NCBI GenBank assembly: GCA_965214995.1
Contig: CBDCCT010000002.1
Coordinates: 372,001 to 436,000, forward strand
DNA length: 64,000 nt
Source: CBDCCT01 sp965214995
GTDB taxonomy: Bacteria > Deinococcota > Deinococci > Deinococcales > Trueperaceae
Direction of reading: 5' to 3'
Shown here: positions 11,115-23,500 of the stretch, piece after piece
Position numbering within the stretch: position 1 is the first letter of the stretch
How the letters are laid out: each line of letters opens with the position of its first letter
Program-made: the position numbers and the translations under genes
The notes under the pieces: generated by a model
What the model was told of the DNA's origin: nothing
Database searches by the model: none
What the model saw: only the letters and a program-made list of their open reading frames with translations

Positions 11115-12161
11115 CTAACAACATTTCCCACCTAGCCCTGCCAATCCGCCATTCTGATCTCCCACCGACACCACCCCCGCACCGCCAGCGCCGCCCTGCT
11201 GGCCCTGCTGGTCCTGTTTCGACGTCTCCACCATCCTCTTCTTTATATCCGATGCCAGGTTGAAAAACGCCTTTTCCACGTTGATGTTGGCCTTGGCCGA
11301 CACCTCCATGAACGGAATGCCAAGCTCATCGGCCAGCGCCTGGCCCTGCTCGGTCGAGACAACCCTCTTCTCTTCCCAGTCACACTTGTTGCCGATGAGA
11401 ATCTTGTTCACGCCCTCGGAGGCGTGCTGCTCGACGTTTGAGAGCCAGCCGCGGATGTCTGTTCACGTTGACAGGTCAGAAATATGAGTCTTGCGTATAT
11501 AGAACATTCTTTCCTCCACAGCTCAAGTCTTGAAACACAGCAGCTTCTAAACCGATACCAGAAAAGTTCCTCAAGAAAAGCCCCCCAAGAAAGAAATATG
11601 ACAATAAAAAGGAAGAAACGTACTGTTAAAGCTCTTCTCATCCGTCACATCATACACCAGCAAAATGCCCATCGCGCCTCTGTAGTACGCCGTCGTGATG
11701 GTCCGGAACCGCTCCTGGCCGGCCGTGTCCCAGATCTGCAGCTTGACCCGCTTGCCGTCAATCTCAATCGTGCGCAGCTTGAAGTCGATGCCGATGGTGG
11801 TGATGAAAGAGGGCGTGAAGGAGTCGTCGGAAAAGCGGAGCAGACAGCACGATTTGCCGACGCCGGAGTCGCCGATGAGGAGGAGGCGGATCTGCAAATT
11901 TAATCATGGTCAGCGGTGGGTATTAGTACAATCAAAGATGAAGAAGGTGTTAAGTGTTTACAACAAATGCTGTGGTTTACGACACGAATGCTTAAAATAA
12001 ACTCAGATACAAATTGAAGAGAATTGACGAAAGAAGAAACCATGGCAAATCATAAAACAGATACTACAAAGACGAAAGAAGATAACAAGGAAAGAGTCAT
12101 CTCCAAAAAAAGCCCTTCCCCTTCCACTCACAAGAAAGTCATAATTTCTCGATCCGGCCAT
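11115..12161 (-). CDS. SEC4: Rab GTPase, SEC4/Rab8 type
   Basis: Small GTPase that drives post-Golgi vesicles to the plasma membrane. Exons 12161-12132 (30 nt), 11891-11624 and 11458-11115; about 213 aa. N-terminus MAGSRNYDFL is the Sec4/Ypt2/Rab8 signature. G1 GDSGVGKS (17-24), switch I TPSFITTIGIDFKLRTI, G3 WDTAGQERFRTITTAYYRGA, G4 NKCD, G5 SAK. Gly-rich hypervariable tail ends GGKCC, a double-Cys geranylgeranylation site. The second intron splits the N of SFNNIRGW. The TTIGIDFKIRTIE-like switch region separates it from Rab1/Ypt1 and Rab11. Other Rab8-like paralogues are the only alternative. Confidence 0.93.
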
Positions 12162-12810
12162 GATGAAGGGCGAACGTGAGACTGAGGTACGAGGTGCTTA
12201 ACTATTTTATCCGAGCGTATGTACTTCTCCGAATGGAATGTAAGGTAAGGATTATCAACCGTCAGATAACCTTGCAGCGGTGCTCTTCGGTATAGTAAAC
12301 TTGCTGAGAAGAGCTTTGTCGAACAACGGCCCTGTCGAGCTTATTGAGGCTTCTCTGAACAGATAGATGTACTTTGTGAGGTAAAGCTTCGTGTTGCTTT
12401 TTATTTCGGTTCGTCTTTTTGACTGTTATACTTGTTTGTTCAGGCAGGATGGTATCGGATATCACTCAGACGGAGGGTTGTTGAGGTTTGAGTTGAGTGT
12501 AGAATGACAATACAGATCTTATGACGCTACTGTCCTGCTCAAGTGGATATTGCCTAGAGGTAGTTTGCATCAATTCCTTTTTTGTCAATATATGATTGAG
12601 TCAGGACTATTCATGTCAAGTACAAAATCATTGCAGTATTGTCTGTTCGATATTGATGTCAACTCAACCCCAAAAACCCTCCCGACCCTTGGCGCCCTCC
12701 GCCACACGACGGATTCAACGGTGGCGGTCCCGGAGGAATAGTTAGCCCTGGCACGTGCGCCGGCAACACTCCGTAGCAAAGGAAGCGCTTATCTCTAATA
12801 TACTACTTCT

Positions 12811-12834
12811 ACGACGACGACGACTACTACTACT
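12811..12834. repeat. Trinucleotide microsatellite (ACG)n then (ACT)n
   Basis: Four ACG units grade into four ACT units, about 24 bp, in the spacer between NCA2 and SEC4. Noncoding as far as I can see. Confidence 0.85.
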
Positions 12835-12894
12835 AAAATATCACAGAAAATAGCCGAGTAAACGGCTGACCCCAAATTGCTTACGCCTGACGAG

Positions 12895-12934
12895 ATGCCA
12901 TGCCATGCCATGCTACGCTACGCTATGCGGTGCT
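12895..12934. repeat. Pentanucleotide tandem repeat (ATGCC-like)
   Basis: Eight consecutive 5-bp units: three ATGCC, then degenerating ATGCT, ACGCT, ACGCT, ATGCG, GTGCT. Noncoding spacer. Confidence 0.8.
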
Positions 12935-13059
12935 ATTTCTCTTCAGCCCAAATGCAAAAGACCGCCATTCTGTTGCAACGTATAAATATAACTTTTCCCT
13001 ATGCCCAAAGCCATACTCCATTTTAATCTAAGCTCAACCCAAGACCCACTCTTCACCAC

Positions 13060-15876
13060 TCACGTAATCCACCGCGCATAGGCCCATCTGACCCGCTGCA
13101 CCGCCTTTTCCTGCCGTTGCAGCCCGCTCCGCACATCGACCAGCTCGTCAACGTCCTCTAGAAACTCTCGAAAGATGCGCGTTGGGAGGACCTCTCTCGC
13201 GCTGTGCTGCAGAACGTGCACTTCACAGAGCAGCAAGCCCTGGTCTTTGTAGTAGAGCTCGCCAAAGTCGGTGGGCGTGGCGGCGGAAAGGATGCGGTCG
13301 ATGTTGCTGAATGTTACCATGTTAGAGTGCATGTACAAATGTTAAAAGAAACTTGGATGATTTGCAACATACCGAAGCAGGCGTAGAAGCTGATTCTGTC
13401 TGTTTCCCCTCTCCAAAACTTTACGGCTGCCGATGACATTCTTCATCCAACGCCATGCCCCAGCGCAGATGAGGATACCGGGCGTAAGGCCAATGAAGCT
13501 ACCAAATTCCTGTTAGCATTGCCTCTTCACTCTACTAGCATACCAAGGCCTTCATTCATCACATAAACCACGAGTTTAGACCTACCCAAATACAAGCTCC
13601 TGACTCTTCAGCAACGCATCGATCCCTCCTACCGCCACCTCCACATCCACCTTCGTCTTCTGAATCTGTATTAGCAGCGTCCGAATCAGATTGCCCGTCA
13701 GCGCGCCTGCGACAGGTCTCTTCAAATCCTGTTCGTACGCGCGCAGCACCGGCGTCAGGTCGCCCTCGCGCACTTTCTGTCTGATCGACGCTATCGTCGC
13801 GTCCGCAACGGCCGAGCCACTCTTCTCTCGCAAGCCGGCAATTTCTGGGTTGTCGACGGCAAAGTCGACTACCATCCGCTCGAGACTGGCACGGTCACCT
13901 TCAAGGCTCTCTTTGCTGAGCAGGGAGAGCTCGCTGCCTTCGTCGTGACGGATGGTCTTGATGATGTTTTGGATTGGTGCTACGATCCAATTGTGCCAAA
14001 AGTCAACGGTTGTGACACCCAGCTCCCGAATTGAGTTGAGAATCTGTTCTTTGCGTTTGAAGAAGATACGGACTATTGTACTTGAAGAGAGCTAAATGTC
14101 GTTTTCCTTAGTACTGAAAGACACGAAAAACAAGAGTAAATTGTCTTAGATTGTAGAAGAAACGAGTAACATACCAACAACGTAGTCGCAGCCGGCCAAT
14201 ATCGAATCATCCGTGAAGGTCTCCCATTATCCGATCTGACGCCCTGAAAATAATCCACATATGCCGGTAGTCTTACGTCCAACAACTCCTGTAACCTTTG
14301 CGCTACCAGGACCGGCCTGAGAGATGAAGACGTCGAGCCGTCGTCATCGTCAGCACTATCGTCAGTCGCAGAGCTGTTGACGTAAAAGTCATCCTCGTTT
14401 GTCAAGGCTGCAATCGCATCGTCAAACTTATCAAGCGCAACGCTGGCATCGCTGACTTTCTGCAGCACGGCAGCCATGAGCGCCACACTCTTGGCTACCG
14501 TACGCTTCCACTTTTGGCGTTGCTGTTCAAGGGCTGCGACCACTTCGGCTGTTGGTTGCGTTGTCGAGGAGAATTGTGAGCTGTCGGTGCTGCTGTTACG
14601 TCCATCAGGAGAGACGTGTAAGTATAATAACCTTGAAAAAGAAAGTTCATGGCATGAGGAGAACAATCTCACCAGTCCTGGTTCAACGCCTCGCCCACCA
14701 ACACTCCCAGCGCATTCGCATTTAGCATCCGAAACTTTTTCAGCACGTCCTGTTTCACTCTTGCTTCGTTCTTGATCCTCGCAACGGGCGAAAGCATGGA
14801 AACAGACGATACCAAGCCCGCCAACGTACCCTGTACACTCAAGCCCCTAACAAGACTCATCTTCTCTGTCAAGATCTCTCTCGCTAGCACGCCAAATTCA
14901 GACCATGTCGCGTTCCCCAAGCGCCCTGCCCTCACCCTAGCTCTTGCCCGGCCTTCAACATCAGCAAAGATCCCCCTAGCCCAATCCCAAGCCCACACAG
15001 GCGACATTTGGACCATAAAGAGCACCGCATAGGTTTGCGATCCTAGCACATCATCCCAATACCACAAGTCGTCGCTCAACGGTATCGTCAGCTCCAAAAT
15101 CGTGCCGAGCACCTGGCCGTACGTCTGAGCGGCAACCTTGCTCAGCATCAGCCACTCAAGCTCATGCTCATACGCACTCATCGTCTCGTTCGCCGCCGAG
15201 GAAGGATCCCGCTCAAGCACAGACATGTCCTCATCGCGAGACCCACCCCTCCGCCGCCGTCGCTGCCGTAGTTGTTCTTCTTCATGCTCCGGACGTTGCT
15301 CTTGCACTTGTCTCTGCTGCTGTCGACAGGCACGACACCTTCTATCCTGAAGATTCGCAAGGCGCAGACCAACACCAAGCTGTGCTGGCGATAAGAGCCC
15401 GTTTGTAGCTGTTGTTGCCGTTGTCGTTGTTGCTGTCGATGAGGTCGTAGCATCAATGCTAAGACCCTTCACCAGTGCCTGCAGCTTGTGAATCCGGGCT
15501 GAGAGCTCCCTATCGATCTCGACTAGCTGAGCAGAATTGCTGTAGCCAGATGCCGCTCCAAAGCCATCCCGTCCGTCAATTGCTCCTACGCCGGCTTCCC
15601 TGCTAGCGATACCATCTCTGCCGCTTCTGGCGCTTGAGTCGCCGCTTCCGGTCCACGAACGCGCGGACCATGGGGGTGATGGAGGTGGAGACTCTTCGGC
15701 ATTGCTGCCGCGTGGAGCTTGGCTGTACAGCGAGGTAAGGGAGTAGTTGTAGTTGTAGTAGAGCCTGTCGAGCTGTGCGTCGACATGGCGGACGTGACTT
15801 TATGGCGTAAGTCAGCATTGTACCAGATTTCACGTCGTGCACAACAGGTAATAACTCACTCGAGAACGAAAGACAT
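13060..15876 (-). CDS. NCA2: NCA2 family mitochondrial protein
   Basis: Homologue of yeast Nca2, needed for correct expression of mitochondrial ATP synthase subunits 6 and 8; a mitochondrial membrane protein. Exons 15876-15860 (17 nt), 15797-14673, 14631-14175, 14091-13586, 13498-13373 and 13306-13060, about 825 aa. The 17-nt first exon gives MSFVL and joins to DHVRHVDAQLDRLYY, a good family N-terminus. The C-terminal half carries the family signature FIGLTPGILICAGAWRWMKN followed by VIGSRKVLERGNRQNQLLRLLR, where the hydrophobic run is a membrane segment. YWPAATTLL is a second hydrophobic patch. The N-terminal third is rich in Ser, Gln and Arg with an RRRRRGGSR tract and is probably disordered. 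Exon 3 starts after a short 41-nt intron. Ends ...VRWAYARWIT. Confidence 0.88.
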
Positions 15877-17125
15877 TGCGTCTAGCTTACGTTTCCTAAC
15901 GCATTTCCCAATAAGAATCTATGAAAAACTCAGATGTAAAGGTCTGGCTTATCAGACAATAGGTATTCGGTTGTCCATGGTGGAAGGAGCTCTGTAGGAT
16001 TTACATGACGATGACTGGATAGTGGAATGTTGGAAGGATGGCACTTAGTAATGCCAATGCTGCCCGACATTTTTCCCAAACAGGGGTGCACTTGCCGCGT
16101 GCTCCGACCCACCGCCACAGGCAGTTGCGCTTAGCGCGTTTGGTGGCTGATCGTACTTTATGGTAGGAATTCTTCTGCGTTATTCCCTCTTCGTCCTATT
16201 CCTTCAAAGTCAGCGATCTAGACGGACGTTTTATTGTGACTCATTCTCACTTTACATGTCGGTTACTAAACGTATTAGAGATGCAGGCATCAATTTAATT
16301 TCTGGACTAAAAATTATAATGTTAAACATGAATAAGCTTCGCAATGCACATGGACTATTCGAGGAAACAACTTAATACCAATCACTCTAGGTATTAATGC
16401 ATATAGATCAACATATCAACAGACTATCTAACGGTGTCTATATAAAAACAACAGAAGTACATGAAATAAATAAAAAAAGAAGAATAAAAAGAAACAAGTA
16501 AATAAACACATCGCATCAACGCCCTTCACTCTCAATTTCCACATGGCATCCAAGCTCTTCTCAGATTTTATGTTTGCCAGTCACAGTCACAGCCCGCCTT
16601 TTGCCCTTAGCTGCAAATCCTCTCGCCAGCAGCTAGCCAGAAAGTTCAGCTTAACCTCCTTATAAGGGGTTTGCGACCTAAAGTATCAAGACAGAAGTAC
16701 ACAATTCAAGGAGACGATATCTTAAGCTGTAGCGTAGAAATCTGATCCGACATAACATGATAATAGCAGAGGGACACAAAGACTACATGCTAATCCTGGA
16801 AGAAGAAAATGAACAAGTAAAGATCGACTGTATGTAAAGACACACGTATAATGATAACAAAGGTAAACGAAAGAAAAAAGTTTCGTGATGTAGTAATAAA
16901 TATATGCTCATTTCGTGAGTTCATCAGTGTCCGCCTAATCATGTCGTTTCGAAACTGTATTCAATAAAACTCTTATTTCCCATTCCCATTTTCCTACCAC
17001 AGGAGTTTCTATTCTCTGCCATTCTGTACTGCTTGTCCTTTTGTAAGAACTGCATCTACACGCCTTCGACTCCGCCATTGTCGCCACTATTCACATTTTG
17101 GTACGCGTCCAGCCCGCTACCGCAT
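15877..17125. other. NCA2 promoter and SRPK 3' region
   Basis: About 1.25 kb with no convincing gene. Short ORFs are motif-free. The stretch 16380-17030 is strongly A-rich on the plus strand and likely holds the 3' UTR of the kinase gene. Confidence 0.4.
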
Positions 17126-19210
17126 CTACCTGGTTTTCTTCACCTCCGTCGCCCAGCCTTCAATACCCTCCCCTTTACTTCCGACTGGAACGTCCAGCTT
17201 CACGCCATTCATTCCCTTCGTATCATCCAGCCACGCCTGCCCCGCCATCCCACCGGCATTCGCCCTATCGTTCGGCTGTAACTCGAGCATCGGCAGCAAG
17301 AAATCGCTAACCTTCTTGCTTTCCTCCTCGCTGTAGTGATATTTCTCCCGCAGCACGTCCGGCAGTGCCCAGTGGCGCAGACGGTGTATGTTGCGCAGCT
17401 CGCCCTTGCGGTTGAAGATTTCGGCAGACCACTTCCCGGCGGCAGACAGGGATTTGGGAAAGGGACCGAGCAGTTCGACGATCTGGGCAATGTGATCGTC
17501 ATCTTTGCCGTACTTGGTGCCTGATTGGGGATCGAAGAGGTAGTCGCCGGTTATGAGTTCAAAGACCTGAGTGGGGTCGTCAGTAATTAGAACCTTTATA
17601 GAAGACAAAGTACTCTTCTGAACATACCATGGCAGCCATGCTCCAGACATCTGTGCTGGCACCCCATCTGGCACCGAGTATGACCTCTGGCGAGCGGTAT
17701 TGTCGTGTTTGTATATCGTTTGTAAAATGATGGCTCACCCAGCACGCATTGCCGAGATCTGCAATCTTGACAGAAATAGTCTCGAATGACATGTCTTCGG
17801 CGAGTTTATCTGAGGTAACTGTTGATTGGCTAGGTGTCTTGTCTAGGTCGATGTCGGATACGTCTTTACTAAGCAGATCCCTACTAACGTCAGATTTTCC
17901 TCCGAGCATTGATTCAGCATTCAAAAATTTTGACTTACGCTGTCTTTTCTCGTTCCTTGTGAACATCTTCACCGTCTTGCTTGATACCCAACATTTCTCT
18001 CATAGAGAGAGTGGATGCGGGCGAAGAGGTACCTGTTCCAGAATAATTGTCAGATTCAGAAATTCACATATCATGTTGGGAACCGAGCTGTTGTCTTACC
18101 GGCACTCTCATTCACCATCTGGTTGAGACTCTGACTTCCAGGATAGCTCATCACGTCACTTTGACTAAAACTTGCATTGAGTGGACTAGGCAGCGGCTGA
18201 CTTCCTGTAATCAACGTCCGTCGTCTCCTTCGTCCGTTGCGATTGTCTTCCCTGTCCTCCTTCTTCACATCCGACACGTTAGCCTTCACGATTTGTTCGA
18301 CGTCACCAATCTCGATGAGAACGTTTTCCGGTTTTAGATCCGTGTGAATAATGCCACATTCACGGTGCAGGTAGTCCAGTCCCAGCAGAACCTGTTTCGT
18401 GATTTGCTTCACCAGTGGCATCGGTATACCTCTGTGGTTCCACCGTTTGATCAAGCCAAGCAAATTCTCGCCCAACACTTCAAAAACCATACACACATGC
18501 ACGCCATTGGGTCCCTTGTGATTGAAAGAGTCGAGCAGGCTGACGACATGCTTTTTTCCCGGGTGATCCGGTTTAGCCTTTACAACTTTGTTCAGGAGTT
18601 TTATCTCGTCCAGAGCTGTCTCTGTGTAGTGCGCGGCTGACCGTACAACTTTCAATGCGACGTGCTTACCAGTCGTGTTGTCTCGTGATAGCCAGACGGT
18701 CGAGAAGTGTCCCCATCCGAGCTTACGAATGACTGTGTATTTGCCGTCCTTGTATTCTTCGCCAACGTGAACGGGATGATAGCCGCCCTTTACGTAGTCT
18801 TCTGAATCCTCCTCTTCGGCGGTATGATCGCCACCGTCATTCTCTGACGACGATGAGGACGATGATGATCGGCTGTGGGAGCTTTTTTGGTTTGATGGCG
18901 ATAAAGGCGTCGAGCTATAGATTATCATGATTAGCGTTGTTTCATCAAGTTCAGCGCATAATCGGTAGAATATGAGGCCCTGTATTCGATTTATGTAGAT
19001 AGGGTACTAATGCTAAGAGCTCTACACTTACCCAGCAACAGAGTGCTTCGATGCATCCATGGGACTCGAATTGTAGGTTGCAGGGTCATTTGTGATGATT
19101 GGCTTCAGACCCTCGCCCTTTCTGCGCTTCTTCTGCCCATTCCCATTTGCTACCTGTGCGACCTGCTTTGCTTTGTTGATGGCAACCTTCTTCAAGTCTG
19201 TACCGTTCAT
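17126..19210 (-). CDS. SR-protein-specific kinase (SRPK/Dsk1 type)
   Basis: SRPK kinases phosphorylate Ser-Arg repeats of splicing factors in cytoplasm and nucleus. Exons 19210-19032, 18914-18100, 18032-17939, 17880-17628 and 17566-17126, about 593 aa. After a Ser-rich acidic N-terminus comes the SRPK opening DYVKGGYHPVHVGE and YTVIRKLGWGHFSTVWL, VALKVVRSA, then IIHTDLKPENVLIE (the HTD form typical of SRPK). A spacer insert of about 110 residues rich in Ser and basic residues splits the two lobes, as in all SRPKs. The second part has KIADLGNACWVSHHFTNDIQ, TRQYRSPEVILG and VFELITGDYLFDP. I start at ATG 19210 because the protein is otherwise soluble; the frame is open upstream to an ATG at 19519 and would add two hydrophobic segments (see findings). 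Confidence 0.93.
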
Positions 19211-20523
19211 TGTCGAATGCGCCAACTGTACGATCAAGACAGCAGTGACTGTAGTAATGATAACAGCAACCGTCCAAAGTCGATGATTGAAAAGATACAA
19301 CACTAGCAACGTCAGAAAAAAATGAATAGTCGCCCAAGCTAGTCGAGTCCGTATGGGTGCAGATAATGCCCCAAAAAGCAACGAAAGAACGTTATCGCCT
19401 GGAGAGGTGCGAAAATAGCAATGTGGGTCCCTTTCAGAAGCTATTTGAAGCAACACCACTTTTTGCCGCCGAGTGTCCACCAAGCTTCGAAACAAGCGGT
19501 TCGCGGGAAAAACAAACAATGAATACGGAGTATTACTCCGTGTCAGAGCTATGCAGTGGATCGGCCTTTATCAACGATCGCTTTCAGTCGAGACCCAAAA
19601 AGATCATTGAATGATGGCGCTCGGCAGAGAAAATGCGTCGCACAGAGACGACAAGTGTTGTTGCCAAAGCTCCTGGCAAATGGATAGAGAGTGTGTGTGT
19701 ATTTGTTTTATCGTACAGTTGGATGATCTGCTTTGACTAGGTACAGTTCGTGGAAGAGGTTATGAGCAAAAGGATAGCTTGGGCATTGAAGCGGAGAGGC
19801 TGCCAATCTGTCAGTACTTAGTAGCGGTGGGATTGCTTTGTAGTAAGTGTTACTCTGTCGTCGTAGGATAAGGAAGAGATACAAGCGTTGGCCTGAAGGA
19901 GAGAAGAGAGATGCTGGATGGGATTTGTTGTGTTGTGCTCTCATGTCCGTCCCAAGCCCTGCCAGACCAGAATCCACCGGGCGGTTTTGGTGGGGCAGCC
20001 AGCCACAGAAGAACCGTGACGCCGTCCAAGTGATGCAGACACGAGATTCAAATTGACCATTGACGGTAGATATCAACTGGATATTCGAATGGTTCACAGG
20101 GTCAGAGGCCTTCTATTCAGGCAGCGACACAGTAGACATTCATCAGGGCGAGTCAGGAATTAATTACAAGTCAACAGAGGGATTGCTTCACGGTTGGATG
20201 TGGCTTAGCTGGCTATGTATACAATTGACATATTCGCTATTACTGTTGGGGAGAGTGGAATTAACCAAAATTAAAAAGAACTTGATCTCTAATGATGTGA
20301 AAGGAAAGTCTGATAGTAACGATATTAACATATCAGATCATAGGATTGAATAATTTGAATTAAGAACAACCTCATGTCAACACTACTTGCTATGACTTCA
20401 ATATACAAGGAGCGATTCACAGCCAACTAGTAATATCATATCGCAACCGTCAACGCCAACCAATGGTATATAGCAATATAATAGAGACGAGAGCAATGAA
20501 GGGAACCTGTCTAATAATACACA
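19211..20523. other. SRPK promoter and IMH1 3' region
   Basis: No supported gene apart from the possible upstream extension of the SRPK frame (19211-19519). Holds the palindrome at 19525-19541. ORFs at 19708-20097 (minus) and 20060-20353 (plus) show no motif. Confidence 0.4.
19525..19541. promoter_or_regulatory. Perfect 17-bp palindrome ACGGAGTA-T-TACTCCGT
   Basis: Two 8-bp arms around one central base, 315 bp upstream of the kinase ATG. It contains inverted CGG/CCG triplets 9 bp apart, the arrangement bound by fungal Zn2Cys6 dimers. Related CGGAGTAC sites occur upstream of other genes here (24645-24654, 30797-30804). Binding factor unknown. Confidence 0.5.
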
Positions 20524-23500
20524 TCACTTCGCGGTAATGGCAGCCATCCACTTTTGCTCATCTTTCCTACAACAACCAAGTCAGTATTCGGTGAAAAGTC
20601 TCCAATCGATGCTAATCTCATCTATTCACTTACTTGTCAAACTGCAATAGCATCCCCAGCACCGGCACCAACTGCATCTGATGCTTCTTGTCTCTTTGCT
20701 CCACGAATTGTAAAAGCACGTTCTTCAGATATACATGATCCACCTGTCCATCCCCGCCGTTTCCCTGTTTCAGAGCCGCTGAAGAGGGTGGGAGCCGATT
20801 TGCCATTGACAAATTCGTTGCCATACGTGCAGAAGATGAAGATGTCGATTCAAGTGAGGTGCGTGATGACGATGTCACTGCATTCTTAGCGAAAGTGTTG
20901 TTGCTGCTATTGTGTATGTCTGTTGGAGTTGATGTCGTATTATGAGGTTTTGCGGACTGAAGGACCCGGATTTCCTCGGCCATTGACTGCAATAGTTAGT
21001 AAGCTGTTCTATAATATGTAATTTGTGAGCATAGCGTCGTACCTTACTCGACTTTTGTAACTTCTCCAACCTCCTCTCCGTCTCATCCAGATTCTCTTTC
21101 GCCAGCGCCTTCTCCCTCTCCACCTCTCTCAAATGCTTATCCGTGCCGTCAAGCCCATCCCTCAGTTCCGTCATCACTCGCCGAGCCTCGTTCGTCTCAG
21201 CTTCCAGCTCCTCAGCTCTCCTCTCGGCAGCTTCTTTCTCCCGCCTCAAGCCTTCCTTTGCGATCTCAACTTCTTCCTTCTCTTGCGCCGCCCTAGCAAG
21301 GCTGCGCTCCACATCTTTAACCTTGTCCTTCAAGTCTTCCAAGTCACGCGCACGTCTCCTGCCAATCGTGCTGGCCTCTTCCTCAGCCCTGTCGCGTTCC
21401 TCAACGGCAAGGTTGAGCTGCTCTCTCATATTTTTGACACGCGCGTCGGCCCGACTCTCAACATCAGCGAGCAAGCGGCGCATTGTTTCACCTTCGCGAC
21501 TGCGTTCGCTAAGGAGCCGATGAGAGTCGGTAAGTTCTTCTTCCAAGCTTTCACATCGTCCATTCACTTCCTTCATCTGCGCGCCCATCTCGTGCATTTG
21601 GTCCTGCAGACTGTTCATCAGGCTCTGTGCGCTTGCGTACTGGGCACTCTTCAGTTGAATTTCCTCCTTTAGATTATCGACCTCTTGGGCCTGTTTGTTA
21701 TTCTGATCCTTGAGTTTGGAAAGATTTGTACGAGTATCTTTGAGTTCACTCTGGGCTTTGAATAGGCCCTGAGCTGCTTTTTCATGCTTCTCAACAGCCT
21801 CTTGGTGTTTCTTTTCGCGTTGCTCAGCATCTGATTGAACTTTTCGGTTCGAATCCTCTAGTGTAAGACGGTAATTACTTTCCTGCTTGAGCTTTTCGCT
21901 CAGCCGTCTCACCTCATCTTCCTTGCGGCTTAGGTCTTTCTTTGTCGAGGTAACCTCTACCCGCAATTCTTTCTCGGTCCCTTCTAGCTTTCTAAGCCGT
22001 GCATTGGCAGATGCAACCTCGTCCTTTGCAGATTGCAACTCTTTGACTTCTTGTCGCAAGGATGTCAGCTCAGGGCGGACCTTCTGAAGTGCATCTTTCA
22101 GATTAGTCAGTTCTCTGTACCTTGACGCAGCTAGATCCTGAGCTGCCTTGAGGTCAATTTCGAGTGTGGTTGATTGAGACTTCAACTCATCGAATTCACG
22201 CTGAAGTTTAGTCTGCTCATCATTTGATTGTAAGTTTTGTGATGAGCTTTCTCGCTGCTTTTGAACTTCGCCTTCTAATTTTTCAATCGTGTTCTTTAAG
22301 CTCATCTTTTCCTCCTCGAGCAACTTTACCTTCTCTTTCGCATCTACGAAGTCTTGACCAACATTCACAAGATCTTCTTTGAGACCCTCTATCTCTTCTT
22401 TAAGTTCATCCTGGTTCTTTTTCGATGCCTTAAGCTTTTCGATCATGTCTTCTTTATCTTTCAACAGGTCACGCAAGTTTTTGAGCTCTTCTTCGGCATC
22501 AGCTACCTTCTTAGCATTGCTGGCATTCTGTTCCTTAGATGTTGAAGACGTCGCGTTGTTATCCTTTTGCATTGGCTCTTCTTGAATTGAAGGGTCAGCC
22601 TTTGCTTTGCCTTTCTTCTTCTTCTTACCCTTCTTCTTAGTAGGATCGCCTGTTCCAGTCTCGGCAGTAGCATCATTCTCATCATCAGCTTCGTTTGACG
22701 CTTTTGCCTTCGAAGACTGGCCCTGACGTTTGTCACTAGCCTCAAGTTGTTTTACCTGTCCCTTTAGATCCTCTCGCTCTTCAAGAAGCTTCGTTTTTTC
22801 TGTCTCTAGCTCTGCAACCTGGCTTCTCAGCGATGCCATCAGCGAGTTCATCGTTTCTATTCGCTTTCTAGCCTCGGCTTGTGACTTCTTAAGCTCATTA
22901 AGCTCCTCTTGCGACGAGCCGTCGACATCGTTAGATTGTGAATCACGTCTTTGCTGCAAGTCTTTCAGTTCGTCTAATTTCTTGCTATGCTGCTTTTTGA
23001 GCTCCACTAGTTTCTCTGAGGCTTCGGCAGATGCTGCTTCAAGCTCAGCACACCTAGATGTAAGCTCTTTTTCCGTTCGCTCTTTCGTATCCCTCAGGTT
23101 CTGCAGATCTGCAGTCGAGGTTTCAAGGTTCCGCACGAGACGCTCAGCAGATTCTTTGGCGACAGAGAGATCAGATTTAAGTTTCTCGTTCTCGCCTTTC
23201 ATCTTCTGCAAGCCTGCCTCTTGCTTTTGCAGCTCCGCTTGTAGCCGAGGGAGTTCTGCATCGACCGAAAAGAATTCTTCACTGTCCTCAGCTTCGTTCA
23301 GACCTGGTTTCGGTTGCTCAGGTTTAGCTGGCCTTGGCTTGTCTTGTTCACCATCGTTTTGCGACTCTCTAGCCTTTGCTGTCTCTGCCAGAATCTCGTC
23401 TTTCTCCCTTTCTGTCTTTTCAAAACGTTTCTTGACGTCATCTCTTTCTGCTGTAACTCGCCGTAGTTCTTCTAGAAGCAGCCCATTTTTCGCATTGATT

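Larger units (their letters stand above)
12162..13059. other. SEC4 promoter and NCA2 3' region
   Basis: No supported gene. A minus-strand frame at 12585-12779 (ends at 12585) has no motif and lies in the presumed 5' leader or promoter. Two short tandem repeats occur here (listed separately). Confidence 0.4.

Noticed and set aside
12585..12779. Minus-strand 64-codon frame upstream of SEC4
   Set aside because: No motif, no splice partner; lies in promoter/leader DNA.
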